64,000 bases of DNA from Rhodomicrobium udaipurense JA643 (GCF_000636015.1 NZ_JFZJ01000003.1:1-64000); one strand, 5' to 3'. Shown: positions 24,766 through 33,764, numbered from the stretch's first letter. The notes: generated by a model from the letters alone, not told the origin. Made by a program: numbers and translations.

Positions 24766-25191
24766 ATGCGTCACCGTAGATCCGGTCGTAAATTTAATCG
24801 TACGGCGAGCCACCGTCAGGCCATGTTCGCCAATATGGCGGCTGCTCTCATCAAGCATGAGCAGATCGTGACCACCCTGCCGAAGGCGAAGGATCTGCGC
24901 GGCGTCGTCGAAGCGCTGATCACGCTTGCGAAGCGCGGCGATCTTCATGCGCGTCGCGTCGCGGCGTCCCGTCTTCGCGACGAGACCCAGTTGGCAAAGC
25001 TGTTCGCCACGCTCGCGCCGCGCTATGCGGACCGTCCGGGCGGCTATACGCGCGTTCTCAAGGCGGGCTTCCGTTATGGCGACAACGCGCCGCTCGCGGT
25101 GATCGAACTTGTCGATCGCGACGTCAGCGCAAAGGGGCTCGACTCCGGTCCCGTTCAAGACGTTGAGGACGACGAGGCTGAAGCCGCGTAA
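24766..25191 (+). CDS. rplQ: 50S ribosomal protein L17
   Basis: A 141-residue L17. [20 protein letters not shown] is the family signature, and [20 protein letters not shown] follows. The acidic C-terminal tail is common in this class. It is the last gene of the ribosomal block and is followed by a strong terminator. Confidence 0.97.
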   Translation: MRHRRSGRKFNRTASHRQAMFANMAAALIKHEQIVTTLPKAKDLRGVVEALITLAKRGDLHARRVAASRLRDETQLAKLFATLAPRYADRPGGYTRVLKAGFRYGDNAPLAVIELVDRDVSAKGLDSGPVQDVEDDEAEAA

Positions 25192-25266
25192 GCGGGCCAG
25201 CGTTCGCGCGAAAAGGCACCCGTGCATTACAACCGCGCGGCGGGTTGCCTCGACGAAACGGATTTC

Positions 25267-25298
25267 GGGCTGCGCCGTCAGGCGCGGCCCTTTTCTTT
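25267..25298 (+). terminator. Intrinsic terminator after rplQ
   Basis: A 10-bp stem (25267-25276 with 25281-25290, one T-G wobble) around a GTCA tetraloop is followed directly by TTTTCTTT. It ends the long rpsL-rplQ transcription block. Confidence 0.85.
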
Positions 25299-25855
25299 GC
25301 AACCCAACAAATCACGCGAACTGTCCAGCCGCGAGCGTGCAAGCGCGTCTCGAAGCTGAGTGAGGGGGGCGCTTGCCATCAAAGGCGTCCTCAGGCTTCT
25401 GTCTGAGCGTGATCTTATTCGCGAACCGGCGTCCTCTTTCGCGAACCGCGTGCAGAACTTGAAGAAGAGCCGTTATACTGATCGAATGCGATGCAATTTG
25501 ATCGGGAACGGGGTCTGGAGCGCGCGCGGCGGAGTTCACAAGGGCAAGACATAAGAACGCGCGTTCGAGATCTTCGGCGCGGGCGAGCCGACCGGCGTGT
25601 GGATGCCGTGGATCAATACAATTTGGGGACACAGAACCGACGACCTTTCATCACGGATCGGTTATCTTGGCCGCGACCATTGGCGCGGTGAGCGGCTCCA
25701 TAGCGTTGTGCTGAGGCATGACGCTGTAAGTTTCAGTTGCCGATCACTTTCCGCGTCAAATCGAGTTCTATTTGCCAGGCTGATCAAGCCGCCAATCATT
25801 ATCATTTGAAGCGAACGCGGACCGAAAGTACCCCGCGCAGGAGGGAGAACTCCGA
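25299..25855. other. Intergenic region before frdA, no gene seen
   Basis: About 560 nt separate the rplQ terminator from frdA. Short open frames exist, but none has a ribosome binding site, good codon use or recognisable product. I found no clear FNR/FixK palindrome (TTGAT-N4-ATCAA). A promoter for the frd operon must lie here but I cannot place it. Confidence 0.5.
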
Positions 25856-27640
25856 GTGGAGCACATCGAAGCCGATATTCTGATCCTTGGTGCGGGCGGA
25901 GCGGGTCTGCGCGCCGCGATCGCGGCCGCCGAAGCCGCACCCGGCTTGTCGATCGCGCTGGTGTCGAAGGTCTACCCGATGCGAAGCCACACGGTCGCGG
26001 CAGAAGGCGGCTCGGCTGGCGTGTTGAAGGACACCGACAGCCTTCAGGCGCATTTCGACGACACCGTTTCGGGTGGCGATTGGCTCTGCGAACAGGATGT
26101 GGTGGAGTTTTTCGTCGAGCACTGCACGCCGGAAATGATCCAGCTCGAACACTGGGGCTGCCCGTGGAGCCGCAAGCCGGATGGCGACATCGCCGTGCGT
26201 CGGTTCGGCGGCATGAAAATCGCGCGCACGTGGTTCGCTGCGGATCGCACCGGTTTCCATATTCTGCATACGCTGTTCCAGACAGCCATGAAGTACCCGT
26301 CGATAAAGCGGCTGGATGAGTTCTTCTGTACCGACCTCCTTGTGGACGATGGCCGCGCGCAAGGCGCGGTGCTGCTCAGCCTCTCGACCGGCGAATTCAC
26401 TGCCGTCACCGCTCGGGCCGTCATCATCGCGACGGGCGGCGCGGGCCGCGTCTACCCGCAGAATACCAACGGCGGCATAGTCACCGGCGACGGCATGGCG
26501 CTGGCCTTCCGTCACGGCGTGCCCCTGCGCGACTTGGAATTCATGCAGTATCACCCGACCTGTATGCCGGGCAGCGGCGTGCTCTTCACTGAGGGCGCGC
26601 GCGGTGAAGGCGGATTTCTGCGCAACAAGGACGGCTACCGCTATTTGCAGGATTACGGCCTCGGCCCCGCGCTGCCCGAGCCGCGCAACAAGTTCATGGA
26701 GCTTGGCCCGCGCGACCGGCTCAGCCAGGCGTTCTGGCATGAGGAGCGCAAAGGGCGCACCGTCGAGACGCCGCACGGCGCCGCAGTGCTGCTCGATCTC
26801 ACGCATCTCGGCCGCGACAAGATCATCGAACGCCTGCCGCAAATCTACGATCTCGCGAAGGATTACATGGGCGTCGATGCGGCCGAACAGCCGATCCCGG
26901 TGCGCCCGGCCGTGCACTACACGATGGGCGGCATTCTGGTGGACGGCCGCACTGCCGCGCCGCTGCCCGGCCTCTATGCTGCGGGCGAATGCTCCAGCGT
27001 CGGCATTCACGGCGCGAACCGGCTCGGCTCGAACTCGCTCGCGGAGCTTTCGGTCTTCGGGCGCGTGGCGGGCGAGCAGGCGGCGGCGTTCGCGCAGGGC
27101 TCGTCGAATGGCGACACCGGCCGTCTTCTCGATCAGGCGCGTGCGGCGGAAAGCCGGGCGCTGGCGCTTCTGAACCGGCAGGGCAAGGGCGAACGGCACA
27201 CGGCGTTGCGCGATGAGATGACCGCCGCGATGGAACGCGGTTGCGGCATCTACCGGCTCGGCGACGAGACGCAGCAAACCTGCGATACGCTCGCCGACCT
27301 CAAGAAGCGTTATGCGGATGTCACGCTCGACGACCACAACCGCGTGTGGAACACCGACTGGACCACAGCCATCGAACTGGGCTTTCAGCTCGACGTGGCG
27401 GAGGCCATTGCGTACTCGGCGCTGGACCGCAAGGAGTCTCGCGGCGCGCATCAGCGGCTCGACGGCTACGAAAACCGCGACGACGAGCGTTACCTCGCGC
27501 ACAGCCTCGCGCATTATCGCGACGGCGCGGCGCCTGAAATCACCTATGCGCCCGTGACCATCACCAAATCCACGCCCGGCCAGCGCGCTTATGGCGAAGC
27601 AGGCGTCAAACTCGAAGAAGCGAAGCACAAGCATGACTGA
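25856..27640 (+). CDS. frdA: Fumarate reductase flavoprotein subunit
   Basis: A 594-residue flavoprotein that reduces fumarate to succinate on the cytoplasmic side of the membrane. The FAD-binding ILGAGGAGLRAAIAAAE is at the N-terminus. SKVYPMRSHTVAAEGGSAG includes the His that binds FAD covalently. QYHPTCMPGSG, TEGARGEGG and ECSSVGIHGANRLGSNSL form the active site and FAD region. It resembles the E. coli FrdA form more than the mitochondrial-type SdhA expected in Alphaproteobacteria. It begins with GTG at 25856 after AGGAGGGAGAA. Its stop overlaps frdB by 8 nt. Confidence 0.93.
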   Translation: MEHIEADILILGAGGAGLRAAIAAAEAAPGLSIALVSKVYPMRSHTVAAEGGSAGVLKDTDSLQAHFDDTVSGGDWLCEQDVVEFFVEHCTPEMIQLEHWGCPWSRKPDGDIAVRRFGGMKIARTWFAADRTGFHILHTLFQTAMKYPSIKRLDEFFCTDLLVDDGRAQGAVLLSLSTGEFTAVTARAVIIATGGAGRVYPQNTNGGIVTGDGMALAFRHGVPLRDLEFMQYHPTCMPGSGVLFTEGARGEGGFLRNKDGYRYLQDYGLGPALPEPRNKFMELGPRDRLSQAFWHEERKGRTVETPHGAAVLLDLTHLGRDKIIERLPQIYDLAKDYMGVDAAEQPIPVRPAVHYTMGGILVDGRTAAPLPGLYAAGECSSVGIHGANRLGSNSLAELSVFGRVAGEQAAAFAQGSSNGDTGRLLDQARAAESRALALLNRQGKGERHTALRDEMTAAMERGCGIYRLGDETQQTCDTLADLKKRYADVTLDDHNRVWNTDWTTAIELGFQLDVAEAIAYSALDRKESRGAHQRLDGYENRDDERYLAHSLAHYRDGAAPEITYAPVTITKSTPGQRAYGEAGVKLEEAKHKHD

Positions 27641-28388
27641 GCGCGCGGATAAGACCATCGAATTGCGCGTGTTGCGCTACAATCCGGAGGCGGACGAGAA
27701 GCCGCACCATCAGAGCTTCACCGTGCCGTATACGAGCGACATGTCGGTGTTGCAGGGACTTCAGTGGATCAAGGACACCGTTGATGGCAGCCTGACCTAT
27801 CGCTGGTCGTGCCGCATGGCGATCTGCGGAAGCTGCGGCATGATGATAAATGCCGAGCCGAAACTGGCCTGCCATACGCTGCTACGCGATCTCGCGCCGG
27901 GGCCCGTCACGGTCGAGCCGCTGAACCATTTCCCCATCGAACGCGATCTCGTGGTGACGGTGGACGACTTCGTGAAGAAGATCGAGAGCGTCACGCCCTG
28001 GCTCATCCCCAAGCATCCGAAGCCGGTTTCGGAGGGGCCATATAATCAGACGCCCGCGCAGTTGGCCGCCTATGAAAACTTTAGCGCCTGCATCAACTGC
28101 ATGCTGTGCTACGCCGCCTGCCCGCAATATGGCGAGAACCCGAAGTTCATTGGCCCGGCGGCGATGGCGATCCTCCAGCGCTACGATGGCGACTCGCGCG
28201 ACGGCGGCAGCGCGCTGCGCATCGACGCGGTGCATGGCGAGGACGGCGTGTGGGGTTGCACGGCGGTCGGCGCATGCAGCGATGTTTGCCCGAAGGCCGT
28301 AGACCCGATGCACGCTGTCAACCAGAACAAGATGAACACAGCGCTCGACTATTTCCTGCGCTTCCTGAAGAAGAGGGACGCGAAATGA
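27633..28388 (+). CDS. frdB: Fumarate reductase iron-sulfur subunit
   Basis: A 251-residue subunit carrying electrons from quinol to FrdA through three clusters. The 2Fe-2S cysteines are at 60, 65, 68 and 80 (SCRMAICGSCGM...C). The 4Fe-4S and 3Fe-4S sites use Cys153, 156, 159, 163 and Cys209, 215, 219 (CINCMLCYAACP, CTAVGACSDVCP), the same spacing as E. coli FrdB. The start at 27633 overlaps the frdA stop (ATGACTGA), and its TGA overlaps the frdC ATG, so the operon is translationally coupled. Confidence 0.95.
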   Translation: MTERADKTIELRVLRYNPEADEKPHHQSFTVPYTSDMSVLQGLQWIKDTVDGSLTYRWSCRMAICGSCGMMINAEPKLACHTLLRDLAPGPVTVEPLNHFPIERDLVVTVDDFVKKIESVTPWLIPKHPKPVSEGPYNQTPAQLAAYENFSACINCMLCYAACPQYGENPKFIGPAAMAILQRYDGDSRDGGSALRIDAVHGEDGVWGCTAVGACSDVCPKAVDPMHAVNQNKMNTALDYFLRFLKKRDAK

Positions 28389-28783
28389 GCGAACGTCGCC
28401 CTTATGTGCGCCCCATGCCCCGCGACTGGTGGGCGCACCGGCCCTTCCGGCATTACACCATCCGCGAGCTTTCGGGCGTGACCATCGCGATATACGCCGC
28501 CGTTCTGTTGTCCGGTCTCGTTGCGCTGTTGCGCGGCCCGGAAGCTTGGGACGCCTGGCGCGGCTGGCTCGCTTCGCCCGCCTCACTGGTGCTGCATGGC
28601 GCACTGCTGATCGCCATGCTCTGGCACGTCCGCACGTGGTTCCAGATCCTGCCGAAGACGATGCCGAAGCTCATTCTTGGAGGCACGCCGGTTCCGCAAC
28701 GGACCATCACGCTGGTGGGCACATCGGTCGCCGTGATCTGTTCGTCGGCGCTCGTCGCATTCGTTCTGTGGAGGCCGTTCTGA
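28385..28783 (+). CDS. frdC: Fumarate reductase membrane anchor subunit C
   Basis: A 132-residue protein with three predicted membrane helices that anchors FrdAB and helps bind quinol. RPYVRPMPRDWWAHRPFRHY near the N-terminus matches the FrdC family (YxRPM..WW). In E. coli a glutamate in FrdC takes part in quinol binding; here IRELSGV at about residue 27-33 carries the corresponding Glu. It overlaps frdB by 4 nt and frdD by 1 nt. Confidence 0.9.
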   Translation: MSERRPYVRPMPRDWWAHRPFRHYTIRELSGVTIAIYAAVLLSGLVALLRGPEAWDAWRGWLASPASLVLHGALLIAMLWHVRTWFQILPKTMPKLILGGTPVPQRTITLVGTSVAVICSSALVAFVLWRPF

Positions 28784-29166
28784 TGCCGCACGCTCCCGAA
28801 AAGCGCAGCAACGCGCCGGTTTTCTGGCTTCTGTTCGGCGCGGGCGGCACGCTGTCGGCGCTGTTCGGCGTCGGGCTGATCCTCGTGACCGGTTTCCTTG
28901 CGCCGCAAGGCATCGGCATTTCCGCCGACGCGCTGAGTTACGAAAACGCGCTTGCGTTCACGCAAAACGGGCTCGGCAAGGCCGTAATCTGGGCGGTGAT
29001 CTCGCTGTTCTTCTGGCACGCGGCCGAGCGATTTTACCTCACGCTGAAGGACATGCATGTGTTCAGCGATACGGGGCGGCGGCTTCTGACCTATGGCGTT
29101 GCCGCTGTGGTGACGGTTGCGACGGCGGGGCTTCTTCTGGCCATCGGGTTTAATCAAACTATGTAA
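28783..29166 (+). CDS. frdD: Fumarate reductase membrane anchor subunit D
   Basis: A 127-residue, three-helix membrane subunit. APVFWLLFGAGGTLSALFGV and the His-containing FFWHAAERFYLTLKDMHV segment match FrdD. Its start is coupled to frdC (TGATG). Its last 13 bp overlap the converging AT-rich TIGR02391 gene, so the natural 3' end may have been altered when that island arrived. Confidence 0.88.
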   Translation: MPHAPEKRSNAPVFWLLFGAGGTLSALFGVGLILVTGFLAPQGIGISADALSYENALAFTQNGLGKAVIWAVISLFFWHAAERFYLTLKDMHVFSDTGRRLLTYGVAAVVTVATAGLLLAIGFNQTM

Positions 29167-29633
29167 CCCGCTTTTTCTAGTCGCCGTATAAGTAGAGAAA
29201 TGAATGAAAGGTGATCAAGGCAAGTATCAAGGTCATCCTTTATATCTATTTCATGGCCCTTTGGATTTCGGATCGCTTGCATAAGACCGGTAAATATGAA
29301 CCGGTAGCCGGCTTGTTCATCCTTGTCCGATAACGTATTATTTCTTGTGAGGGTTATCTTGGGGCGATCTCCACCAAAGGCGGTCAACATTAACTTGTAA
29401 CCGGATTGATCGTCGCCAGAAATTTTTTGTACTATTTTATCAAGAAATTTTGCCGCCTCAAATGTTGCTTCGGAGTAATGACCGTCGTCGAACAGCGAGA
29501 GAACTTTACGAGGTAGTTTCGGATGAATATTCCTAATTGAGAACGGATGTGCAAGCTTCTCGTTTGCTGGCATTGCTTCGCTAAAAAGATGGGCGCGGCG
29601 AGTTATCTTTTCAAAATAGCTCAGCCTACCCAT
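29154..29633 (-). CDS. TIGR02391 (Ymh) family protein with HEPN RNase motif
   Basis: A 159-residue protein recognisable as the TIGR02391/Ymh family. Near its end it has AIRNPKGHEID, an R-N-x3-H motif at residues 122-127 that matches the HEPN superfamily's catalytic RNase signature. HEPN proteins with this motif usually act as RNA-cutting toxins or phage-defence effectors; that role is inferred here. The gene is much more AT-rich than its neighbours and overlaps the upstream DUF5343 gene by 8 nt, so the two form an operon. It points toward and overlaps the end of frdD. Confidence 0.75.
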   Translation of the reverse strand: MGRLSYFEKITRRAHLFSEAMPANEKLAHPFSIRNIHPKLPRKVLSLFDDGHYSEATFEAAKFLDKIVQKISGDDQSGYKLMLTAFGGDRPKITLTRNNTLSDKDEQAGYRFIFTGLMQAIRNPKGHEIDIKDDLDTCLDHLSFISLLIRRLEKAGYIV

Positions 29634-30330
29634 TTAATAGATTTTCCCTGATGCTTTTGAATATGGTATCGTATGTTTCCTTGTTTCCATCGCTAGGAAG
29701 ATTTATTTCTATTCTCACCGTTAAGCCGACCTCAGTAGCGTGAGTTTGTCGCTCAGCCTTATCGGCTTCTGAAACACTAATGTTAGGTCGAACTCGCCGT
29801 TTTATATTATTTTTATTCCCAGTGTTTCCATTATTCCTAATGCTCTTTTGGTAAGATGTCGGGTCGACAGAGTCTCGTTTTCCGGCAATGGATGCGAGTG
29901 TTTCAAATGTTTTTGCCTGTCTTTGCCCTGTAATATCACTCGATTGGTCTGCCTTTCTAAAGAAAGTTATGAGGGATGAATTACTAAGGCCCCAGGTTGC
30001 TTCGCCATTTAGATCGAATAGATCCTTGTAGGCATTTTTAATGGTCTTTGAAAAATTTTCCTTAAACTCGGGATCGCTGTGTAGTGAAAAAAGGGTTAAG
30101 GCTTCCGGGGTCGCCTTTCCTTTCTCGTCAACTAAATTTAGAAATTTGAATATATTTATTAGGAAACTCTCATAGCCTGCTGCCAGCCCCATTTTTTGAA
30201 GAGTGGCGCTGTCTATATCGGAAGGGACTTTTGCCTTAAAGCGCTCAACTGCATTGCGAAGCGCTATCGCTGTAGCGATGTATGGATATTGGGCCATCTG
30301 ATCTCGAATCAAATTGCTAGAATTTTGCAT
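29626..30330 (-). CDS. DUF5343 domain protein
   Basis: A protein of about 234 residues. The N-terminal half (YPYIATAIALRNAVERF, then KMGLAAGYESFLINIFKFLN and NEATWGL-like sequence) resembles DUF5343, a domain thought to include a winged-helix-like fold. A polar, Asn-rich linker follows, then a short C-terminal module (VRIEINLPSDGNKETYDTIF) typical of these proteins. It probably binds DNA or controls its HEPN partner, but this is inference. Start choice is uncertain: 30330 has an AGGCAGG just upstream, while 30297 and 30387 are alternatives. Codon use is AT-rich, indicating horizontal transfer. Confidence 0.65.
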   Translation of the reverse strand: MQNSSNLIRDQMAQYPYIATAIALRNAVERFKAKVPSDIDSATLQKMGLAAGYESFLINIFKFLNLVDEKGKATPEALTLFSLHSDPEFKENFSKTIKNAYKDLFDLNGEATWGLSNSSLITFFRKADQSSDITGQRQAKTFETLASIAGKRDSVDPTSYQKSIRNNGNTGNKNNIKRRVRPNISVSEADKAERQTHATEVGLTVRIEINLPSDGNKETYDTIFKSIRENLLNG

Positions 30331-30436
30331 AGCCTGCCTATATGTGCGAGCACCGGCAAGTGGATAATGGATAGGGCAAGCTTGCATGCGGCGACTGGTC
30401 CGCTGGCGGACTGCTCAAGATTCGATCAGAGCTGCT

Positions 30437-30466
30437 ATGCGCCCGATCGCACCCAAACGGGCGCAT
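30437..30466 (-). terminator. Inverted repeat after the large membrane protein gene
   Basis: ATGCGCCCG (30437-30445) and CGGGCGCAT (30458-30466) form a perfect 9-bp stem with a 12-nt loop, just past the stop at 30479. There is no T-run, so it may be a weak or Rho-assisted terminator. Confidence 0.4.
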
Positions 30467-30478
30467 CGCGCTCCGCCG

Positions 30479-32338
30479 CTACTCGACTCGCGAACGATCG
30501 GGAAGACGGCGGGGCGGCTCTACGTCGCTGCCGGGCAGGGCTGAGGGTTCGTTGTTCTCGGGAAGCGCCTTCTGCTCGGCGCCGGATGCGACTTCGGAAG
30601 GCAGGCGCCGAAGCGAAAGCGGAAGGCCGCGTCGTTCCTCTGCTCGCGCTGATACGCTGCCAACAGTCTGGATCAGCAGTTCCGCCCATTTACCGGGACG
30701 GAAGCGGTAAATGCGGAAGGCGTCGGCCTGCGCATACATGCTGCCCTGCCGGTCGAGCTTCCGGCGCACCGCCTCCTCATCGAGCCCATCCACCTCATCG
30801 CGGCGGAAACGGCTGCGCCGCTCGACACCCAGCAGGCGCACCAGCCTTTCGCCTTCGAGGATCGCAAAGACGGCCGCGAGATAGCGCGAGCGTTCGAGCG
30901 CGCGCGATGATTCGTAACTTGGGGCGTTGGTTCGCGCGCGTGCCCACAGGTCGTAGTTTTCCTCGCGGAAATCGAGCGGCACGGCCGCGTAATATTGGCC
31001 ACCATGATCGAAGACGACATCCTGAAGCGGCGCGATCAGATCGGCGGGCACCGGCGGCGTCTGCGCGTCGAACTGATCCTGAAACACGCGATAAAACGTG
31101 TTGAGGACGCCGCGCATCGGCCCCCGCGCCTGCGCCCGCGCCAGATCCTGACCGAGGTTGAAGAATGGGCCGAACGGTCGATTGATCGAAACGAGCAGGA
31201 TGCACACGTCCACGAAGATCGCGATCAGAAGCGGGATGTAATCGCGGTCGCTGAGGCCAGCCTCGTCCTGAGTGACGGTTGCCGATGGGTTGGCGGCCTG
31301 TTCGGCTCGGATGCGCTCCGGCGAGGGCGGTGCCTTGCCATGGAAGATGAGCCCCGTGGCGGTGTTCGACAGCCTGCGAAACGCTTCGGTCACGGCTTCG
31401 GAGCCCTCCACCGAGCGAAGCTCCGGCTTTTGCAGTTGCGGAAGCTCGTCGATAGAGCGCACGACGCCGTTAAGCGCGGTCTGAAGCTGGCCGTCCGGGC
31501 AAGGGAAGATGCCGCCGCGCTCATCCGGGAATGATGTTTGCCTGCCGCGCGCCTGAAGCTCATCGCGAAGCTGCCGGAACTGCGGATCGGTCTTGAGCGC
31601 GTTGAAGCGTTCGGTCACGAGGCCGAGCTTGCGGTCGAGGCCCTCGATAAAAGCGGTGCGCGTGCCGGTTTGGGGATCGATGGTCGCCGGATCTTTCTTC
31701 AGGATGCGCTGAAGATCGGTGTTGAGATCGGCGATGTCAGTTTTCACGGCGCCGGTGCGCGACGCGATCAGATCGTTCGCGAACTGGAAGCGCTGCGCAT
31801 CGCTCTCGCGCAAGCGGCGGCGTGGACCGTCGCCCGCGCGGCTTGCCGGGCATGTGCCGCCCGCCGTCCGCTCGATCTGCGCCTTCTGCGAGGACACGGT
31901 CGCGAGCGTGGACAGCGCCGTTTGCAGCAGTTCGAGGCGGCTCTGGCCGTTCTGAAGCGACCGCTGCACCTGATAGACCGAAGAACCAGCCGCCTGCGCC
32001 GTCTGCGCGCCCGCTTCGAGGAAGCGCCAATAAAAACCGAAGGCGAAGGCCACCGATATCAGGAACAAGACGACATAGCCGAGGATGTAGAGCGGGTAGA
32101 GCGAAAAGCGGAGCTGGCCGGAAAAGAGCGCGTCGAGGATATAGATGATCATGCCCTGTAGCATGAGGACCGCGAATGCGATGGCGATCTTCGCGCCGAG
32201 CCCGATGTCGCCCGACCCTGCCTCGATCAGATAGAGCATGCCGGAATAGGTGGAAATCCAGGCAAGGATCGAAAGCCCCGCGAGGAGCAGGATCATCAGG
32301 GATGAATAGGAGCCGTCACGCTGAGCCGGAAGCGCCAT
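30479..32338 (-). CDS. Large membrane protein of unknown function
   Basis: A 619-residue protein I do not recognise. It has three N-terminal membrane segments (about residues 12-34, 48-68 and 82-104). Then comes a long Gln/Arg-rich, probably coiled-coil extracytoplasmic region (105-365) with two cysteines (163, 280). A fourth segment (about 367-385, YIPLLIAIFVDVCILLVSI) is followed by a cytoplasmic domain of some 230 residues. That domain includes SSRALERSRYLAAVFAILEG and YRFRPGKWAELLIQTVG, which may form a globular fold. GC content is native. It is divergent from apbC. The architecture suggests an envelope sensor or scaffold, but there is no direct evidence. Confidence 0.75.
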   Translation of the reverse strand: MALPAQRDGSYSSLMILLLAGLSILAWISTYSGMLYLIEAGSGDIGLGAKIAIAFAVLMLQGMIIYILDALFSGQLRFSLYPLYILGYVVLFLISVAFAFGFYWRFLEAGAQTAQAAGSSVYQVQRSLQNGQSRLELLQTALSTLATVSSQKAQIERTAGGTCPASRAGDGPRRRLRESDAQRFQFANDLIASRTGAVKTDIADLNTDLQRILKKDPATIDPQTGTRTAFIEGLDRKLGLVTERFNALKTDPQFRQLRDELQARGRQTSFPDERGGIFPCPDGQLQTALNGVVRSIDELPQLQKPELRSVEGSEAVTEAFRRLSNTATGLIFHGKAPPSPERIRAEQAANPSATVTQDEAGLSDRDYIPLLIAIFVDVCILLVSINRPFGPFFNLGQDLARAQARGPMRGVLNTFYRVFQDQFDAQTPPVPADLIAPLQDVVFDHGGQYYAAVPLDFREENYDLWARARTNAPSYESSRALERSRYLAAVFAILEGERLVRLLGVERRSRFRRDEVDGLDEEAVRRKLDRQGSMYAQADAFRIYRFRPGKWAELLIQTVGSVSARAEERRGLPLSLRRLPSEVASGAEQKALPENNEPSALPGSDVEPPRRLPDRSRVE

Positions 32339-32585
32339 CGATTTCCCCGCCAGAACCTGAGCAACGCGCCGATCTTATATGAGGAGTACGTCAAACAATT
32401 TAAATCGAACGCGGACTTTGTGTGAGTGAACGTTTGGTGAAGGCGGACGCTTGCGGCTGCTGGCGCCCCCGAGGAGAGCTTCGCGGCGTTTTCTGCGGGG
32501 CGATTCAAGGAAGGCGCTTTCGTGTCGCCGCCGCGCACCCTAGATTAAGAAAAAATCCATCCACAGAAACAGCCCGGCGGTTCCC

Positions 32586-33677
32586 ATGCCCGATACTCCG
32601 ACAAAAGAAACTGTTCTCGCAGCCCTCAAGAGCGTCCGAACGCCCGGCGGCCTGGACCTCGTCTCGGCGGGCATCCTGTCCGAGATCGCCATCGTGAAGG
32701 GCAAGGTGTATTTTGCGCTGAGCGTCCCGCCGAGAGACGCGCGGGCTTATGAAGCGGTCAGGCGCGAGGCGGAAGAGACGGTGCGGGCGCTGCCGGGAGT
32801 TGCTGGCGCGACCGTGGTTCTGACGGCCGATGCGAAGGAGGGTGAGGCCGCGAAGCAAGCTGACGCTGCCATCGGGCGCGGGATCGGCGGCGTTCGCCAC
32901 ATCATTGCGGTGGCTTCGGGCAAGGGCGGTGTCGGCAAATCGACGACGGCGGTCAACATCTCGTTGGGCCTTCTCGCGAACGGCCTGAAGGTTGGCCTCC
33001 TGGACGCGGATGTGTACGGCCCGTCGGTGCCGCGCCTTCTCGCGATTTCGGAAAAGCCGGAACTGATCGGCGACAATATCCTCGCTCCCATCGAAAAATT
33101 CGGACTGAAGACGATGTCCATCGGCTTCCTCGTCGAGGAGGAAACGCCGATGATCTGGCGCGGCCCTATGGTCATTTCGGCGCTGACCCAGATGCTGAAC
33201 GATGTGGCGTGGGGCGAGCTCGACGTGCTGGTGGTCGACATGCCGCCCGGCACCGGCGACGCGCAGCTCACCATGGCGCAGAAGGCTTCGCTTGCGGGCG
33301 CGGTTGTCGTGTCCACGCCACAGGATCTGGCGCTGATCGATGCGCGCAAGGGCCTTGAGATGTTCAAGCGGGTCAACGTGCCCGTGCTCGGCATCGTCGA
33401 GAACATGAGCTTTTTCGTCTGCCCGAAATGCGGCGAGCAGTCCGACATCTTCGGCCATGGCGGGGCGGAGAACGAGGCGCGGAAGCTCGGCGTGCCGTTC
33501 CTGGGCGCGCTTCCGCTGCATATGGCCGTGCGTGAAACATCCGATGCCGGGCGGCCCATCGTCGTCTCGGACCCCGGATCGACGCATGCAAAGCTCTACC
33601 GGGAGATCGCGGCTTCGATCTGGAACGGCCTCTCCGGCGCCGCCACCGTCAAGGGGCCGAAGATCGTGATCGAATAA
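32586..33677 (+). CDS. apbC: Mrp/NBP35-family Fe-S cluster carrier ATPase
   Basis: A 363-residue P-loop ATPase of the Mrp/ApbC/NBP35 family, which binds and delivers iron-sulfur clusters. An N-terminal MIP18-like (DUF59) domain covers about residues 1-90. The deviant Walker A VASGKGGVGKSTTAVN is near residue 120, and DMPPGTGDAQLT and the cluster-binding CPKC (FFVCPKCGEQSDIFGHGG) follow. It lies just upstream of ssrA and may supply clusters for the many Fe-S enzymes in this window, although there is no direct link. Confidence 0.93.
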   Translation: MPDTPTKETVLAALKSVRTPGGLDLVSAGILSEIAIVKGKVYFALSVPPRDARAYEAVRREAEETVRALPGVAGATVVLTADAKEGEAAKQADAAIGRGIGGVRHIIAVASGKGGVGKSTTAVNISLGLLANGLKVGLLDADVYGPSVPRLLAISEKPELIGDNILAPIEKFGLKTMSIGFLVEEETPMIWRGPMVISALTQMLNDVAWGELDVLVVDMPPGTGDAQLTMAQKASLAGAVVVSTPQDLALIDARKGLEMFKRVNVPVLGIVENMSFFVCPKCGEQSDIFGHGGAENEARKLGVPFLGALPLHMAVRETSDAGRPIVVSDPGSTHAKLYREIAASIWNGLSGAATVKGPKIVIE

Positions 33678-33764
33678 CAGGCACCGCTGCGTGCCGGGCG
33701 GGCGATTTTTTCGCGCCAAGCGTGACATACATGCTGCGTATGTCGACATTCTTGCGCCGCCGTC

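Noticed and set aside
25299-25855. Possible FNR/FixK site or small genes upstream of frdA
   Set aside because: Half-sites such as TGATCAA occur, but no palindrome with correct spacing was found, and the short frames lack start signals.
25802-27658. 618-codon open frame opposite frdA
   Set aside because: Covers the conserved frdA frame exactly on the other strand; low-complexity Arg/Ala product.
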